This document shows positions 36,877 through 45,502 of a stretch of 64,000 bases of DNA, one piece after another. The number at the start of each line of letters is the position of its first letter. Positions within the stretch are counted from its first letter, which is position 1. This DNA comes from Sporosarcina sp. ACRSM. Lineage in GTDB: Bacteria; Bacillota; Bacilli; Bacillales_A; Planococcaceae. The position numbers and the translations under genes are program-made. Where the stretch lies: assembly GCF_022346545.1 (NCBI RefSeq), contig NZ_JAKRNU010000001.1:124001-188000 (forward strand). Direction: 5' to 3'. The notes beneath the pieces are model-generated. The model saw nothing but the letters and a program-made list of their open reading frames with translations, ran no database searches and was not told where the DNA came from.

Positions 36877-37359
36877 TCAGACCGTTAAATCATTTTCTGA
36901 TTTGATATTAATTGCTTCTTGTAAAAGTTTTTGGAGAACAGCCGCAAAGACTGCGATAACCATCGAAGCAAAAGGGACAACCAATCCGACAAAGATAACT
37001 CCTGGTGCGTCGTCTGCTTCCGCAAAGATATAGAAGAGCGGCCAAACTAGCACATGCAAAATACTGATTGTGATGGCACAGTATTTGATTTTCTTTAAAG
37101 CCTTTACAGATAAATCGGAGAAAGCTATATTCTTGTCAATATAGCTTAAAAGGTTGAAAGCCTTATACAATGCAAAATAATAAGGTATCGCCGATGCATC
37201 AAAAACGATGAAAACAAGATATTTTATAAAAGCAAACTCCGGAAGCAATTTTGCTGCAAGATTCGCCATTTCAGGCACCAAAAAGATGCACAGAGCAAGA
37301 ACTGGGACTCCCAAAAGAATAACAGCTATTTTTAAAAACAACGTTGTTACTTTTCCCAT
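36877..37359 (-). CDS. DUF2975 family membrane protein
   Basis: 160 residues from the ATG at 37359 (AGGTG 6 bases upstream; the GTG at 37368 is part of that site). Four hydrophobic helices. The central SYIDKNIAFSDLSVKALKKIKYCA is typical of DUF2975. It is first gene of the DUF2975-YozG-membrane protein operon. Function unknown. Confidence 0.78.
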   Translation of the reverse strand: MGKVTTLFLKIAVILLGVPVLALCIFLVPEMANLAAKLLPEFAFIKYLVFIVFDASAIPYYFALYKAFNLLSYIDKNIAFSDLSVKALKKIKYCAITISILHVLVWPLFYIFAEADDAPGVIFVGLVVPFASMVIAVFAAVLQKLLQEAINIKSENDLTV

Positions 37360-37477
37360 AAAAAGCACCTCACTTTTTTATTCTGATTTTGATTTTAATA
37401 CATAATTTATCGTTTTGCAATAAATATTTATTAAATTGGATAACATTTTTATTGTTGTTTTTTGTTTTTAAACAAAA

Positions 37478-37509
37478 ATAAAAAGCATTTCTCATTCAAG
37501 AGACATGCT
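37478..37509 (-). terminator. hairpin terminator facing the interrupted membrane-protein gene
   Basis: AGCAT-T-TCTC (37484-37493) pairs with GAGA-C-ATGCT (37500-37509) around ATTCAA with one internal mismatch. The A-rich left flank gives a T run on the minus strand. Confidence 0.6.
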
Positions 37510-37552
37510 CTATAACTTTAAACCATTAAATTTGTAAATTGTACAGCTAACC

Positions 37553-37752
37553 TCCCCCGTCAGCCATGCGTGTAGCGCATAATCAGCGCTACACTACAGT
37601 GGATGAAAATGTGTGTAGAACGGATATTGGATACTACGGCTGCGAGAGGAAGGTCGATAAACTATGCTGCCAGAGAGCCCACAGGTTAGTCTGACTTCAA
37701 CGACCACGGTGCATGACAGAATGTCGCTCGCTTACGGGAAACACTCATGGGA
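37553..37752 (+). ncRNA. unidentified structured RNA-like segment
   Basis: Non-coding, markedly GC-richer than its surroundings, and full of pairings. CAGCCA-TGC-GTGTAGCGC pairs with GCGCTACAC-TACAG-TGGATG (37561-37604). GGTCG (37652-37656) can pair with CGACC (37701-37705). GACA-GAA-TGTC, CATGA/TCATG and CCCA/TGGG nest at the 3' end, which closes GGGAAACACTCATGGGAG at 37752. The compact 3' domain after a long 5' hairpin recalls the HEARO/omega RNAs of IscB-type elements. No IscB gene follows and the match is not certain. The strand is chosen from the pairing order only. Confidence 0.4.
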
Positions 37753-37772
37753 GATTAATAAAACAGAGACGC

Positions 37773-37998
37773 TTATTGAACAAGCAAGTTATAAATCGCA
37801 ACTGTCATCCGTATTATTCCTCTTCTTTTTATCACCAAAATATTTCCAAAGGTGGTATGTCGACCAGAATAAAGCGGTAGATATAAGTATTGAAAATGGT
37901 GAAATGTAAGTTTTTCAAGAATATAATTAGGGGTAAAAACAGTGAATAAGACCAAGATTATTATAGCTAGAATCAAAAGTATCCAGTAACGTTTGTCT
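37773..37998 (-). pseudogene. 3' part of a small membrane-protein gene split by the tnpB element
   Basis: Reads AGACAAACGTTACTGG onward as KDKRYWILLILAIIILVLF with one membrane helix, then YLYLPLYSGRHTTF, and ends at 37773. It has no start of its own next to the insertion. Joined to 39447-39425 it restores one 82-residue frame. The protein family is not recognised; the N-terminal helix suggests a membrane-anchored protein. Confidence 0.65.
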
Positions 37999-38004
37999 GT
38001 GAAC

Positions 38005-38106
38005 TACCCCCACCTACGCGATGCTTAGAGGTGGGAGCTTCTAAGGTAATTGCGCCTATTGGCACAAAATGGACTTAGCGAGCGAGCCTGAACCATGCTC
38101 TCTTAT
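38005..38106 (-). ncRNA. probable omega (guide) RNA region of TnpB at the element's right end
   Basis: The 100 bases after the tnpB stop carry conserved text AAGCTCCCACCTCTAAGC and the terminal hairpin CCCACCT/AGGTGGG (38009-38035). In this family the RNA that guides TnpB ends exactly at the element boundary and takes its guide from the flank. The guide here would start AGACAAACGTTACTGG (37998 downwards). The RNA is inferred from family rules and its 5' end is unknown. Confidence 0.6.
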
Positions 38107-39216
38107 TCATTCTTCCAAGGTACGAAGTCCTTCCATTTTGATATTGATGGCAGCGTTCCAATCTCGGTCCAATACGAAACCGCATGCACATTGGAAAGTT
38201 CGTTCGGAAAGGGATAATGCTTTTTTTACGAGCCTACAACGTGAACAGGTTTTGGAGGATGGGAACCATTTATCAATCTTGATGAGCTTCTTCCCTTGGT
38301 TTTCCAGTTTGTATTTGAGGAATTTTGTGAATCTCCCCCAAGCCGCGTCCATGACACTTTTACCAAAGTTCAGCGATTTGGACATCCCTTTCATGTCAAA
38401 ATCCTCAATGACAATGGCATCGTATTGTTGCGTCAATGCATGGGATTGTTTGTGGAGAAAATCGTTTCGTTGATTCGCCACTTTTTCATGCAATTTCGCC
38501 ACCTTCAATCGTTGTTTTTCCCAACGATTGGATCCTTTTTTCCTGCGGGACAAAATCTGTTGTGCTTTCGCAAGTTTTTCGAGCGCTTGTCGATAATAAC
38601 GGGGGTAATTGGCTATCTCACCCTTTTCACTGTCGACAAATAAGCCGCTCATGGAAAAATCCAGACCGACGACACTTTTTAGTTCTTTGGGTTTTGTTTT
38701 CTGTTCGCATCCTGTCAAAATGGACACATAATACTTCCCAGTTGTTGTTTTGGAAATTGTACAGGATTTGATTGTGTGATGGGACGGGATTTCCCGATGT
38801 TGCTTCATTTTCATCGGTTTGAGTTTTGGTAATTTGAGATAGCCATCCACGAGCTTGATATTTCCGTTCACCATATTGGTTGTATAGGATTGCCTGGACT
38901 TCCGATTTTTGAATCGCGGATACTTCGCTCGTCCCCCGAAGAAATTTCGATAACCTTCTTGGAGATTCAATTGTGCATTCGCCAGTGCCAATGAATCGAC
39001 TTCTTTGAGCCATTCGAATTCCTCTTTATATTTGGCGGGTGTGGGAAACTTTTGCTGCTTTAATAGGGCTTTATTGTCTTTCAGACGTTCATAGGCCTCT
39101 TTTTTTTCCGCTAACATCTTATTGTAGACAAATCGGACACAACCGAACGTTTTTGCCAGTAGGATTTCCTGTTCTTCTGTCGGGTAGATACGGAATTTAT
39201 AAGCTTTGTGGGTCAT
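38107..39216 (-). CDS. tnpB: TnpB RNA-guided nuclease of IS605-type element
   Basis: 369 residues from the ATG at 39216 (GAGGTG 7 bases upstream; a TTG at 39222 is less likely). It has an N-terminal helix-turn-helix-like region with KAYKFRIYPTEEQ and a split RuvC nuclease. Catalytic Asp186 (GLDFS), Glu271 (VIEDFDM) and Asp352 (DRDWNAA) are all present. The zinc ribbon CSRC...CAC lies between the last two. TnpB cuts DNA next to a TAM using an RNA from the element's right end, which helps the element persist after excision. All key residues are intact, so it should be active. Confidence 0.93.
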   Translation of the reverse strand: MTHKAYKFRIYPTEEQEILLAKTFGCVRFVYNKMLAEKKEAYERLKDNKALLKQQKFPTPAKYKEEFEWLKEVDSLALANAQLNLQEGYRNFFGGRAKYPRFKNRKSRQSYTTNMVNGNIKLVDGYLKLPKLKPMKMKQHREIPSHHTIKSCTISKTTTGKYYVSILTGCEQKTKPKELKSVVGLDFSMSGLFVDSEKGEIANYPRYYRQALEKLAKAQQILSRRKKGSNRWEKQRLKVAKLHEKVANQRNDFLHKQSHALTQQYDAIVIEDFDMKGMSKSLNFGKSVMDAAWGRFTKFLKYKLENQGKKLIKIDKWFPSSKTCSRCRLVKKALSLSERTFQCACGFVLDRDWNAAINIKMEGLRTLEE

Positions 39217-39424
39217 CTCCAATCACCTCACTTCCGAAAATAGTTCTCCATGGAAAGACTGATAATTTACAAGTGGAATTTTCAGTCTTCTAAACTACCA
39301 TCATTATAGAACATACGTTTCCGCAAAGCGAACTTTAAGCTACGCCTAACCGAAATTCATCTCCCACTTACGGCTGGGCTATGCCCTTCACGCGCTTGAA
39401 GTGAGAGACTTCTTTCGAGGGCTG

Positions 39425-39447
39425 TTAAAAGTGCTAAAACTCCACAT
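39425..39447 (-). pseudogene. 5' end of the membrane-protein gene split by the tnpB element
   Basis: AGGGAGG at 39453-39459, then ATG TGG AGT TTT AGC ACT TTT AA (39447-39425), after which the element begins. It encodes MWSFSTF plus two bases that complete a Lys codon with the A at 37998. Together with 37773-37998 it forms 83 codons including the stop. Confidence 0.7.
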
Positions 39448-39651
39448 ACAATCCTCCCTGTACCAACATGTGATTTTCAAACTCAAGATATCCATTTATT
39501 ATCCAACACTCTTCAACCAACCTTTAGTTAAAAAAGAGGGTGCTTAACCCCTAATTGAAGTAAAGCACTCGTTTGTTTAAGTACATTTTTTCACAATCTT
39601 ATAGAGCAACGGTGCTTTTAAGGTTGATTGTATCCTTTAAGAACTTCTCCG

Positions 39652-40038
39652 TTAGTATTTCTCAATTTTTATTGTTATATTTTCTTCGCTAATTGTTACG
39701 TTGTCTGTTTCAGAAACTTTCTTTATAGAATCTTCAACTACTTGTTGGATCAACGTATCATCAACTTTTACATTCTTAGGGAAACTTACTGATACAGAAA
39801 GTTCTTTAACATTACCGCCTAACATTATTGCTATTGAATCTGCCTCAATTGCCGTTTGTTCTGTAATAGATACTATTATTTCATCTCGTAATTCGGATAA
39901 TAATTTTTCCTGTTCACTTTCTACCACGTCTTGTTCACTTTCTAATACTTGAACCGGTTCTTCGCTCTCGTTTCCATTACATCCAACCAATAAAATTGAA
40001 CTAAATACAACTCCTGAAATTATAGCTTGTTTCATCAT
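39652..40038 (-). CDS. lipoprotein of unknown function
   Basis: 128 residues. A lipoprotein signal with lipobox LLVGC places the lipid-modified Cys at residue 20. It is followed by an acidic, probably disordered linker (NESEEPVQVLESEQDVVESEQ) and a small alpha/beta C-terminal domain. It is anchored to the outer face of the membrane. GGGG lies 9 bases before the ATG. No family is recognised. Confidence 0.7.
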   Translation of the reverse strand: MMKQAIISGVVFSSILLVGCNGNESEEPVQVLESEQDVVESEQEKLLSELRDEIIVSITEQTAIEADSIAIMLGGNVKELSVSVSFPKNVKVDDTLIQQVVEDSIKKVSETDNVTISEENITIKIEKY

Positions 40039-40230
40039 TTCTAAATTCCCCTTTCAAAAATAATGTGCACATTCCACAACAATTCTCCATCCGTAAGTTT
40101 GACGGCATCCATTGGTAAAAGTTCCAAAATGAAACATAATCTTATTAAACTAAAGTGCTTCGTTAGTTAAAGATGAATCAGCTGTATCATAGAACAGAAT
40201 ATGTATTAAGTTACATTCGATAAAAGCATA

Positions 40231-40254
40231 AAAAAAGACCATCTATTGATAGGC
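40231..40254 (-). terminator. probable terminator
   Basis: On the minus strand GGCC-T-ATC-AATA-GAT-GGTC (40237-40254) folds with one bulge and is followed by seven T. It fits the end of the gene at 40310-40657. Confidence 0.55.
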
Positions 40255-40309
40255 CTGTTATTGAATTTAAAACACTTCGTTAGCTGAATAAGAACACAAA
40301 AACAAAGGT

Positions 40310-40657
40310 TTAGATCCCAAAATGGATCATATATTTCTTTTCACCTTTTGCTTGTATAATTTTTGTAGCCAGTTCATTAAGTTCAACACATTTTTTAAAA
40401 TCTGCTGAAGACGTGACAACCTCATAAAATAGTGATAATGATTTAGGTGGAATAATTGTAATTCCCCAATAAGCTAGACCATATTCAGGGCGATTATAGG
40501 AATGAAAGTAAGTCTTCATGATAGCTAAATGTGGATTTAAGCTATTGATAATATCATCATCAACGGAAATACAGTTGTACTTTTCTGGTTCATAATTAAT
40601 GTAATTTTTCTGTTTGTCTAAGTCTTTTAGGATTCCAAATTCGTGTACACAAGGCAT
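40310..40657 (-). CDS. uncharacterised cytoplasmic protein
   Basis: 115 residues from the second ATG at 40657, which is correctly spaced from AGAGGAAG (the first ATG touches it). Soluble, mixed alpha/beta, with YNCISVDDDIINSL and YWGITIIPPKSLSLFY as its most conserved-looking parts. Similar orphan proteins are known in Bacillus, but no domain name can be given. It lies among other small accessory genes. Confidence 0.6.
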   Translation of the reverse strand: MPCVHEFGILKDLDKQKNYINYEPEKYNCISVDDDIINSLNPHLAIMKTYFHSYNRPEYGLAYWGITIIPPKSLSLFYEVVTSSADFKKCVELNELATKIIQAKGEKKYMIHFGI

Positions 40658-40770
40658 GATCATCTTCCTCTCATATGAGATTCTGTTATTTAGTTAAACT
40701 CCCCTTAGTTCACTCAAGAAAAAGAACCGTCTAAGTAGCTCACAAGTAACGCATCCGTTTGTTATATTAT

Positions 40771-40977
40771 TTAATTTTTCCCGGATTTACTAAAACCATA
40801 AATTAATAATATTATCCCAAGAATTAAGAATGCTGGAACAAACAAATTATCAAAGAAACCATTAGTTTCAACGTCCGGGACCCCACCATTTATTTGTCCA
40901 GAGAAAAATCCTGCCCGAACTATACTCGTAGAAAGCAAAGAGAATCCGCGTTCCAAAGTATATATAAATCCTGCCAT
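40771..40977 (-). CDS. small membrane protein, weakly supported
   Basis: 68 residues with one clear C-terminal membrane helix (LFVPAFLILGIILLIYGF) and a possible amphipathic N-terminus. No good ribosome site precedes the ATG at 40977; GGGAATTG is 14 bases away. It may be a truncated gene. Confidence 0.4.
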   Translation of the reverse strand: MAGFIYTLERGFSLLSTSIVRAGFFSGQINGGVPDVETNGFFDNLFVPAFLILGIILLIYGFSKSGKN

Positions 40978-41230
40978 AACAATAAATACAATTCCCGTGA
41001 TTTAAAAATACATTGCTTTTTTACCTCCCTTCCACAAAATGACCCGATGGTTGGACACAAGTTAAAAAACACTGTTCAACTAATAAATTTCCTATGTCTT
41101 CCAAGACAGTTTATCATAATTTCCGATTCTTACCAGTGTCAAATCCATCCTTTAGTTGAACCAGGAAGTCAATACTATTTAAAAAAAACAGGAGTGATAC
41201 ATATCTTGGCATAAAAATAAATGACAACAA
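40978..41230. other. intergenic, no gene seen
   Basis: AT-rich, no frame with a ribosome site. Nothing structured stands out before the P450 terminator. Confidence 0.3.
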
Positions 41231-41272
41231 AAAAAGTCGACTCCATCGTGTAAGTTAATGGAATCGACTTTT
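41231..41272 (-). terminator. intrinsic terminator of the P450 gene
   Basis: AAAGTCGACTCCATC (41233-41247) pairs with GATTCCATT-side arm AATGGAATCGACTTT (41257-41271). A at 41230-41235 gives the T run on the minus strand. Confidence 0.85.
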
Positions 41273-41327
41273 CTTTTCAAACCTTGTTCCAGCAAAGCAG
41301 ACGTTTGCTTAAGAAGCATTATATTGA

Positions 41328-44300
41328 TTAAATACCTGCCCAAACATCCTTTGCATAAGTTCCGTCTTCTTGAAGTTTTCTCATCCAGTCTTGCGCTTCC
41401 TGTTCGCTTGCTCCGTGCACTGATTGATAGGCTTTTTTCAAGGTTTCTTCCACTTCCGGTGCCATCTTGCTGCCATCTCCACACACATAAAGCCGTCCTC
41501 CCTGATCGAGCATGCGGATTAATGCTTCGGCATCCTGGGCCATTAAGGCTTGTACATATGTTTTCGACATGCCCTCCTTGCGGGAAAAGGCTGTATGGAG
41601 CGTAACCACTCCGTCTTTTTCGTATTGCTCCAACTCTTCACGGTAAATAAAATCCGCTTCATTTCTGCATCCAAAATACAGATGGGCTTCGCCTAGTGTC
41701 TTCCCTTCCCGCTTCATGACGTTGCGGGCTTGCAGGAAACCGCGGAACGGCGCGACTCCTGTACCCGGTCCAACCATAATGATTGGCGTCTCAGGATTTT
41801 CAGGGAGTTGAAATCCGGAGGCTGGTGTACGTACAAATGTCACGAGCTCCTCACCAGGCTGACGTTCAGCCAAGAAATTGGAGGCAACCCCATGATATTC
41901 ACCTTGTCCACTCCAAGCGGGACCACGGACAACCCCTACCGTAATACTGGCGCGTTCTGCATCTACCCGAGGGGAGCTTGAGATCGAATAATATCTAGGT
42001 TTAAGTGGTGGTAAAAGCTCCAAAAACCGCTCAAATGGCATTTCACACGCTTCGTATTTTTCCAGAAGATCCAGCATCGTAATCCGTTTCTTCAATAGCT
42101 GTTCCTCGTATGTTCCCTCTTCCAATAAAGCTTCCAATTCACGTTTATGCGGAGGACAGACCGTAAAAGCGGCCACTTCTCGTATCTGAGCGCGAGTGGC
42201 AGGTTCCTGTACCTCAACACTATGGCTGAGAAGCTCAGAAAGGGATACAGGCCGTTCTAAAGGCAGATGGGACGCACTGACGCCGCTTGCTGTCAAAACG
42301 ACTTGATCGTTTCCATTTAAACCAAAGCGCTGTAAAATACGGTGGACATTCGTTTCACTATTACTCGGAAAGACGCCAAGGTGATCGCCTTCCTGATACG
42401 TCACTTCCTCCGGCAACTGCACCTCGATATGCCGTGTGCTTCGTTCGCTACCAGATTGTTGCAGTTCATTGTTTCCTGCAACCTTCACGTGAACTGCATC
42501 GTATGATTGAGCGAGTGGCGTCTCTTCAAAGCCACTAACAAACTCAATATTTAATGTACTTCGTTCTCTCTCCGCATTTTCGTTCATTTTTAAATCAAAC
42601 GTCTTCATGGCATCCGTCCACATTTGATTTTTCCATATATCGAGCTGTCTTTCGAAATCTCCACTCGCATCGGCCTCACCACGGGTAGAAAATCGGGTGG
42701 CCCCTTTTTCGGCAAGTTGCTCGTCAATAAACCGCGGGACATCTTGATACGTCGCAGCCCAGTTATGGTCACCACAACCAAATACGGAATACGTAACGCC
42801 TTTCAGTTCACCTGGTTCAACCTGCTCCAACCATTGGACAAACTCTATGGCATTGCTCGGCGGCTTCCCATTATAAGAAGAAGTGACCACCAATAAGGCG
42901 CCTTCTGTCGGCAATCGACCTAGCCGATCATTGAGGGGAGCCACTTCGCTTCGAATCCCATGTAAACGGGCGATGTCTGCTAATTCTTTTGCAACATGTT
43001 CGGCCGTTCCCATATTCGAACCGTAAAGAACGAGCAACGGTCTATTATTCACGCCCATGATGGCAGCTTTCTGCTCTTGTTTTTCTTGACGAGGGGCAGC
43101 GCTTACGTCTTCATCTGGTTGAATTCCATAGCTGTAGTTTATTTTCTTGTCTCGTGATTGAACACGTATTTTCAATTCATCCGGTTTCAGCGTTAATGTT
43201 TGCTTTACTTTTAATTGATAATTCATATGATCAATCAATTCAAATTGCTGCAAAATCATACCAAGGACCAAAGCGGCTTCATGAAGCGCAAATTGCATTC
43301 CAATACATGCGCGCATGCCATTTCCAAACGGCTTGTAGGCATGATGGGGAATTTTGCTCGGATCTTCAAAACGCTCGGGACGGAATTGCTCTGCATCTTC
43401 TCCCCACGCTTCCTTGTCTCGATGAAGCTGAGGCAAAATGACTGAAACACCTTCCCCTTTCTTAATCGGGTATTTCCCCCCAATCATGGTATCTTCCTTA
43501 GCGAACAAACCGAATTGAGGAGCAGTCGGCCATAAACGTAAAGATTCATTTAAAATCATGCGAATATATTTCAGCTCTAATACTTGCTCATAGGTTGGAA
43601 CTGAACTTGTGAGTACTCGATCCACTTCTTCGTAAGCCTTTTTTAATATATCTGGGTTTTTAAGTAAATAATAAATGGTAAAGGATAATAATCCGCTCGT
43701 CGTTTCATGTCCCGCAATTAAGAATGTAATGATTTGATAACGAATATTTTCATCATCCAATTGTTCTCCGGTTTCGGGATCTTTCGCATCCAACATGCGA
43801 GCGAGCAAATCGGTTTCACCCTGATTTCCCTTTGCTTTACGATCTGCAATGATCTTATCTACTAAGGAAAACATAGATTGAATATCGCGCTCATACTGAC
43901 GTTTTGTTTTGATCATCAATTTGTTTTGAATTGGCAATCGATTGCTGTAATGCATGGCTTCGTCCAGCGCACGAACCATACTGACAATAAATGGATTAGG
44001 CGTTTCCCTGTAATAACTATTGAACCGATAGTTAAATCCACATAAGCCAATCGTGTCCAACGTCAGACGTGTCATATCCTCCGGAACATCGATGCTTTCA
44101 TCCGGATTCAACCGTGCCCATTTTTGGACAAGCTGCACAGCAATATCTACCATCATCCCATGGTATCCTTTCATGGCTGGTAAGCTAAATGAAGGCATCA
44201 GAATACTATGCGCTTTTTTCCAGTTCGGTTCTTCCGTTAAACTTGTGAATAGGCCATCTCCAGCAAAGTCACGGACTTTCAGTAAGTGCCCAATCGCTTT

Positions 44301-44516
44301 GTCAAAACGTGACTCATCACAAACATCCGCTACTAGATCAGGTCCGGATAGCATGAGTATGGACCTTTCAAAGGCTTCGAAGCGATAAATCGGACCGTAC
44401 TCGTCTGCAATTTTACAGAAAGATAAGGTTGGCGAATCTTTATCGATTAAAGGTAAATTTCCCAGCGGACCATACGTTTTCGGTTGCGGGATCTCTACAG
44501 GCATCATTGGTTCCAT
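41328..44516 (-). CDS. CYP102 self-sufficient fatty-acid hydroxylase (P450-BM3 type)
   Basis: 1062 residues, the full length of a P450/NADPH-P450 reductase fusion. The heme domain has AGHETTS (268-274, I helix), ExxR (ESLR, 324-327) and the heme Cys404 in [10 protein letters not shown]. The FMN domain starts near 494 ([10 protein letters not shown]), followed by the FAD domain (RYYSISSSP) and the NADPH domain ([19 protein letters not shown]). It hydroxylates medium- to long-chain fatty acids near the omega end using one NADPH and O2. A TetR regulator diverges upstream with a shared operator, as in B. subtilis and B. megaterium relatives. GGGGAG precedes the ATG. Confidence 0.97.
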   Translation of the reverse strand: MEPMMPVEIPQPKTYGPLGNLPLIDKDSPTLSFCKIADEYGPIYRFEAFERSILMLSGPDLVADVCDESRFDKAIGHLLKVRDFAGDGLFTSLTEEPNWKKAHSILMPSFSLPAMKGYHGMMVDIAVQLVQKWARLNPDESIDVPEDMTRLTLDTIGLCGFNYRFNSYYRETPNPFIVSMVRALDEAMHYSNRLPIQNKLMIKTKRQYERDIQSMFSLVDKIIADRKAKGNQGETDLLARMLDAKDPETGEQLDDENIRYQIITFLIAGHETTSGLLSFTIYYLLKNPDILKKAYEEVDRVLTSSVPTYEQVLELKYIRMILNESLRLWPTAPQFGLFAKEDTMIGGKYPIKKGEGVSVILPQLHRDKEAWGEDAEQFRPERFEDPSKIPHHAYKPFGNGMRACIGMQFALHEAALVLGMILQQFELIDHMNYQLKVKQTLTLKPDELKIRVQSRDKKINYSYGIQPDEDVSAAPRQEKQEQKAAIMGVNNRPLLVLYGSNMGTAEHVAKELADIARLHGIRSEVAPLNDRLGRLPTEGALLVVTSSYNGKPPSNAIEFVQWLEQVEPGELKGVTYSVFGCGDHNWAATYQDVPRFIDEQLAEKGATRFSTRGEADASGDFERQLDIWKNQMWTDAMKTFDLKMNENAERERSTLNIEFVSGFEETPLAQSYDAVHVKVAGNNELQQSGSERSTRHIEVQLPEEVTYQEGDHLGVFPSNSETNVHRILQRFGLNGNDQVVLTASGVSASHLPLERPVSLSELLSHSVEVQEPATRAQIREVAAFTVCPPHKRELEALLEEGTYEEQLLKKRITMLDLLEKYEACEMPFERFLELLPPLKPRYYSISSSPRVDAERASITVGVVRGPAWSGQGEYHGVASNFLAERQPGEELVTFVRTPASGFQLPENPETPIIMVGPGTGVAPFRGFLQARNVMKREGKTLGEAHLYFGCRNEADFIYREELEQYEKDGVVTLHTAFSRKEGMSKTYVQALMAQDAEALIRMLDQGGRLYVCGDGSKMAPEVEETLKKAYQSVHGASEQEAQDWMRKLQEDGTYAKDVWAGI

Positions 44517-44700
44517 AATAACTCCCCTTTTTCTCAGTTTTCAAAAGTACTTTTATCGTTCATTAGTTTCTTTATACCCTAACATTCAAAACAAATTACT
44601 CGATCTTCGGCATTTCAAAGAAGCTTCCATATTCAACCGATGTATGAAGAAGAAAAAGTTTTCATAATGTTTCACGATCATTTAATTGACACTCCTCAAT

Positions 44701-44745
44701 CATTGACGTTACAATCGTCTCGGCGTTACACTTGTAACGTCAATG
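44701..44745. promoter_or_regulatory. TetR-type operator between CYP102 and its regulator
   Basis: CATTGACGTTACA (44701-44713) and TGTAACGTCAATG (44733-44745) are perfect 13-bp inverted arms. Inside, CGTTACA-CT-TGTAACG forms a second, tighter palindrome, so there are three GTTACA half-sites. The left arm also contains TTGACG, which with TACACT 18 bases on could be the -35/-10 of the regulator gene. Binding would block both divergent promoters. Confidence 0.75.
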
Positions 44746-44817
44746 TGATTTTAACATCCATTTTAAATATGAGTCAATAAATGTAAGATAGGGCTGAACA
44801 GAAAAGGGGGGAATGTA

Positions 44818-45396
44818 ATGTCCAAGGAAAATTCTGAATGGCAACGGATGGAAGTGCTTAGGTTATCGAATCTCGAATCAAATCGTCTCACGAAAGAATG
44901 TATTGAATCTGCTTTAGTATTATTGATGAAAGAAAAAAACTTCAATGACATTTCTATCACTGAAATCGTCAAGCGGGCCGGCGTATCCCGGACCGCCTAT
45001 TATCGAAATTATGCTTCTAAGGAAGAGGTTCTCCACAGTATGGTCCAAGAAGTCGTTAATAATACTGCGAAAGCAATGGGTTTGCATGATCCAGACAAAA
45101 ACTTATATGAATTCTGGTATACGATGTTCGATAGTATAAAACCGTTTTCTGAAACATTTCAGATTCTGTTAAAAGCAAATTTCGGAGAAACAATTCTTTA
45201 CCAGATAAACAAAAAACTGCAGGAAAAAGTTACGGAAGGAGATATAAAAGGACACTATCAACAATGTTTTTGGAGTGGCGCTGTTTACTCGATTCTGACT
45301 GAATGGGTGAGAACGGGTATGCAGCAAACAGTGGAAGAAATGACGAGGCTCTGTTGCGCAATCTTGGCTTCTCCTGAACGTGACAAAACGGTATAA
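44818..45396 (+). CDS. TetR/AcrR family regulator, probable repressor of CYP102
   Basis: 192 residues. N-terminal helix-turn-helix at about 20-65 (FNDISITEIVKRAGVSRTAYYRNYASKEE) and an all-helical ligand domain after it. It is divergent from the CYP102 gene across a 300-base region with a long inverted-repeat operator. In Bacillus, such neighbours (FatR/BscR/YrhI type) release their operator on binding fatty acids. The same role is inferred here. GGGGGGAATGTA precedes the ATG. Confidence 0.88.
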   Translation: MSKENSEWQRMEVLRLSNLESNRLTKECIESALVLLMKEKNFNDISITEIVKRAGVSRTAYYRNYASKEEVLHSMVQEVVNNTAKAMGLHDPDKNLYEFWYTMFDSIKPFSETFQILLKANFGETILYQINKKLQEKVTEGDIKGHYQQCFWSGAVYSILTEWVRTGMQQTVEEMTRLCCAILASPERDKTV

Positions 45397-45436
45397 AGAG
45401 GTTGAGACATAACTTACTTCTCTAATCAAGGCAGAA

Positions 45437-45468
45437 AACCCGTCATTCTTTAATACAAATGACGGGTT
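45437..45468. terminator. bidirectional intrinsic terminator
   Basis: AACCCGTCATT (45437-45447) pairs with AATGACGGGTT (45458-45468), between the convergent tetR-like and chemoreceptor genes. Confidence 0.8.
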
Positions 45469-45502
45469 TAACAAGATCTATTTACATCCTACTACACGAA
45501 AA

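Larger units (their letters stand above)
37999..39424 (-). mobile_element. IS605-type (IS1341 group) element with tnpB only
   Basis: 1426 bp. The left end follows TTTAA (39425-39429, minus strand) and the right end reads GGTGGGGGTAGTTCAC up to 37999. The left region has the hairpin TCTCTCACTT...AAGTGGGAGA near 39366-39412 and the right end has CCCACCT/AGGTGGG. Both are typical subterminal structures. Ends were fixed by the fact that removal of exactly this segment rejoins the interrupted gene in frame, with no target duplication, as expected for this family. No tnpA is present, so movement needs a transposase in trans. Confidence 0.82.

Noticed and set aside
37664..37909. Plus-strand frame that could be an IscB remnant after the structured RNA
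   Set aside because: The translation shows no RuvC or HNH motif and opposes the split membrane-protein gene.
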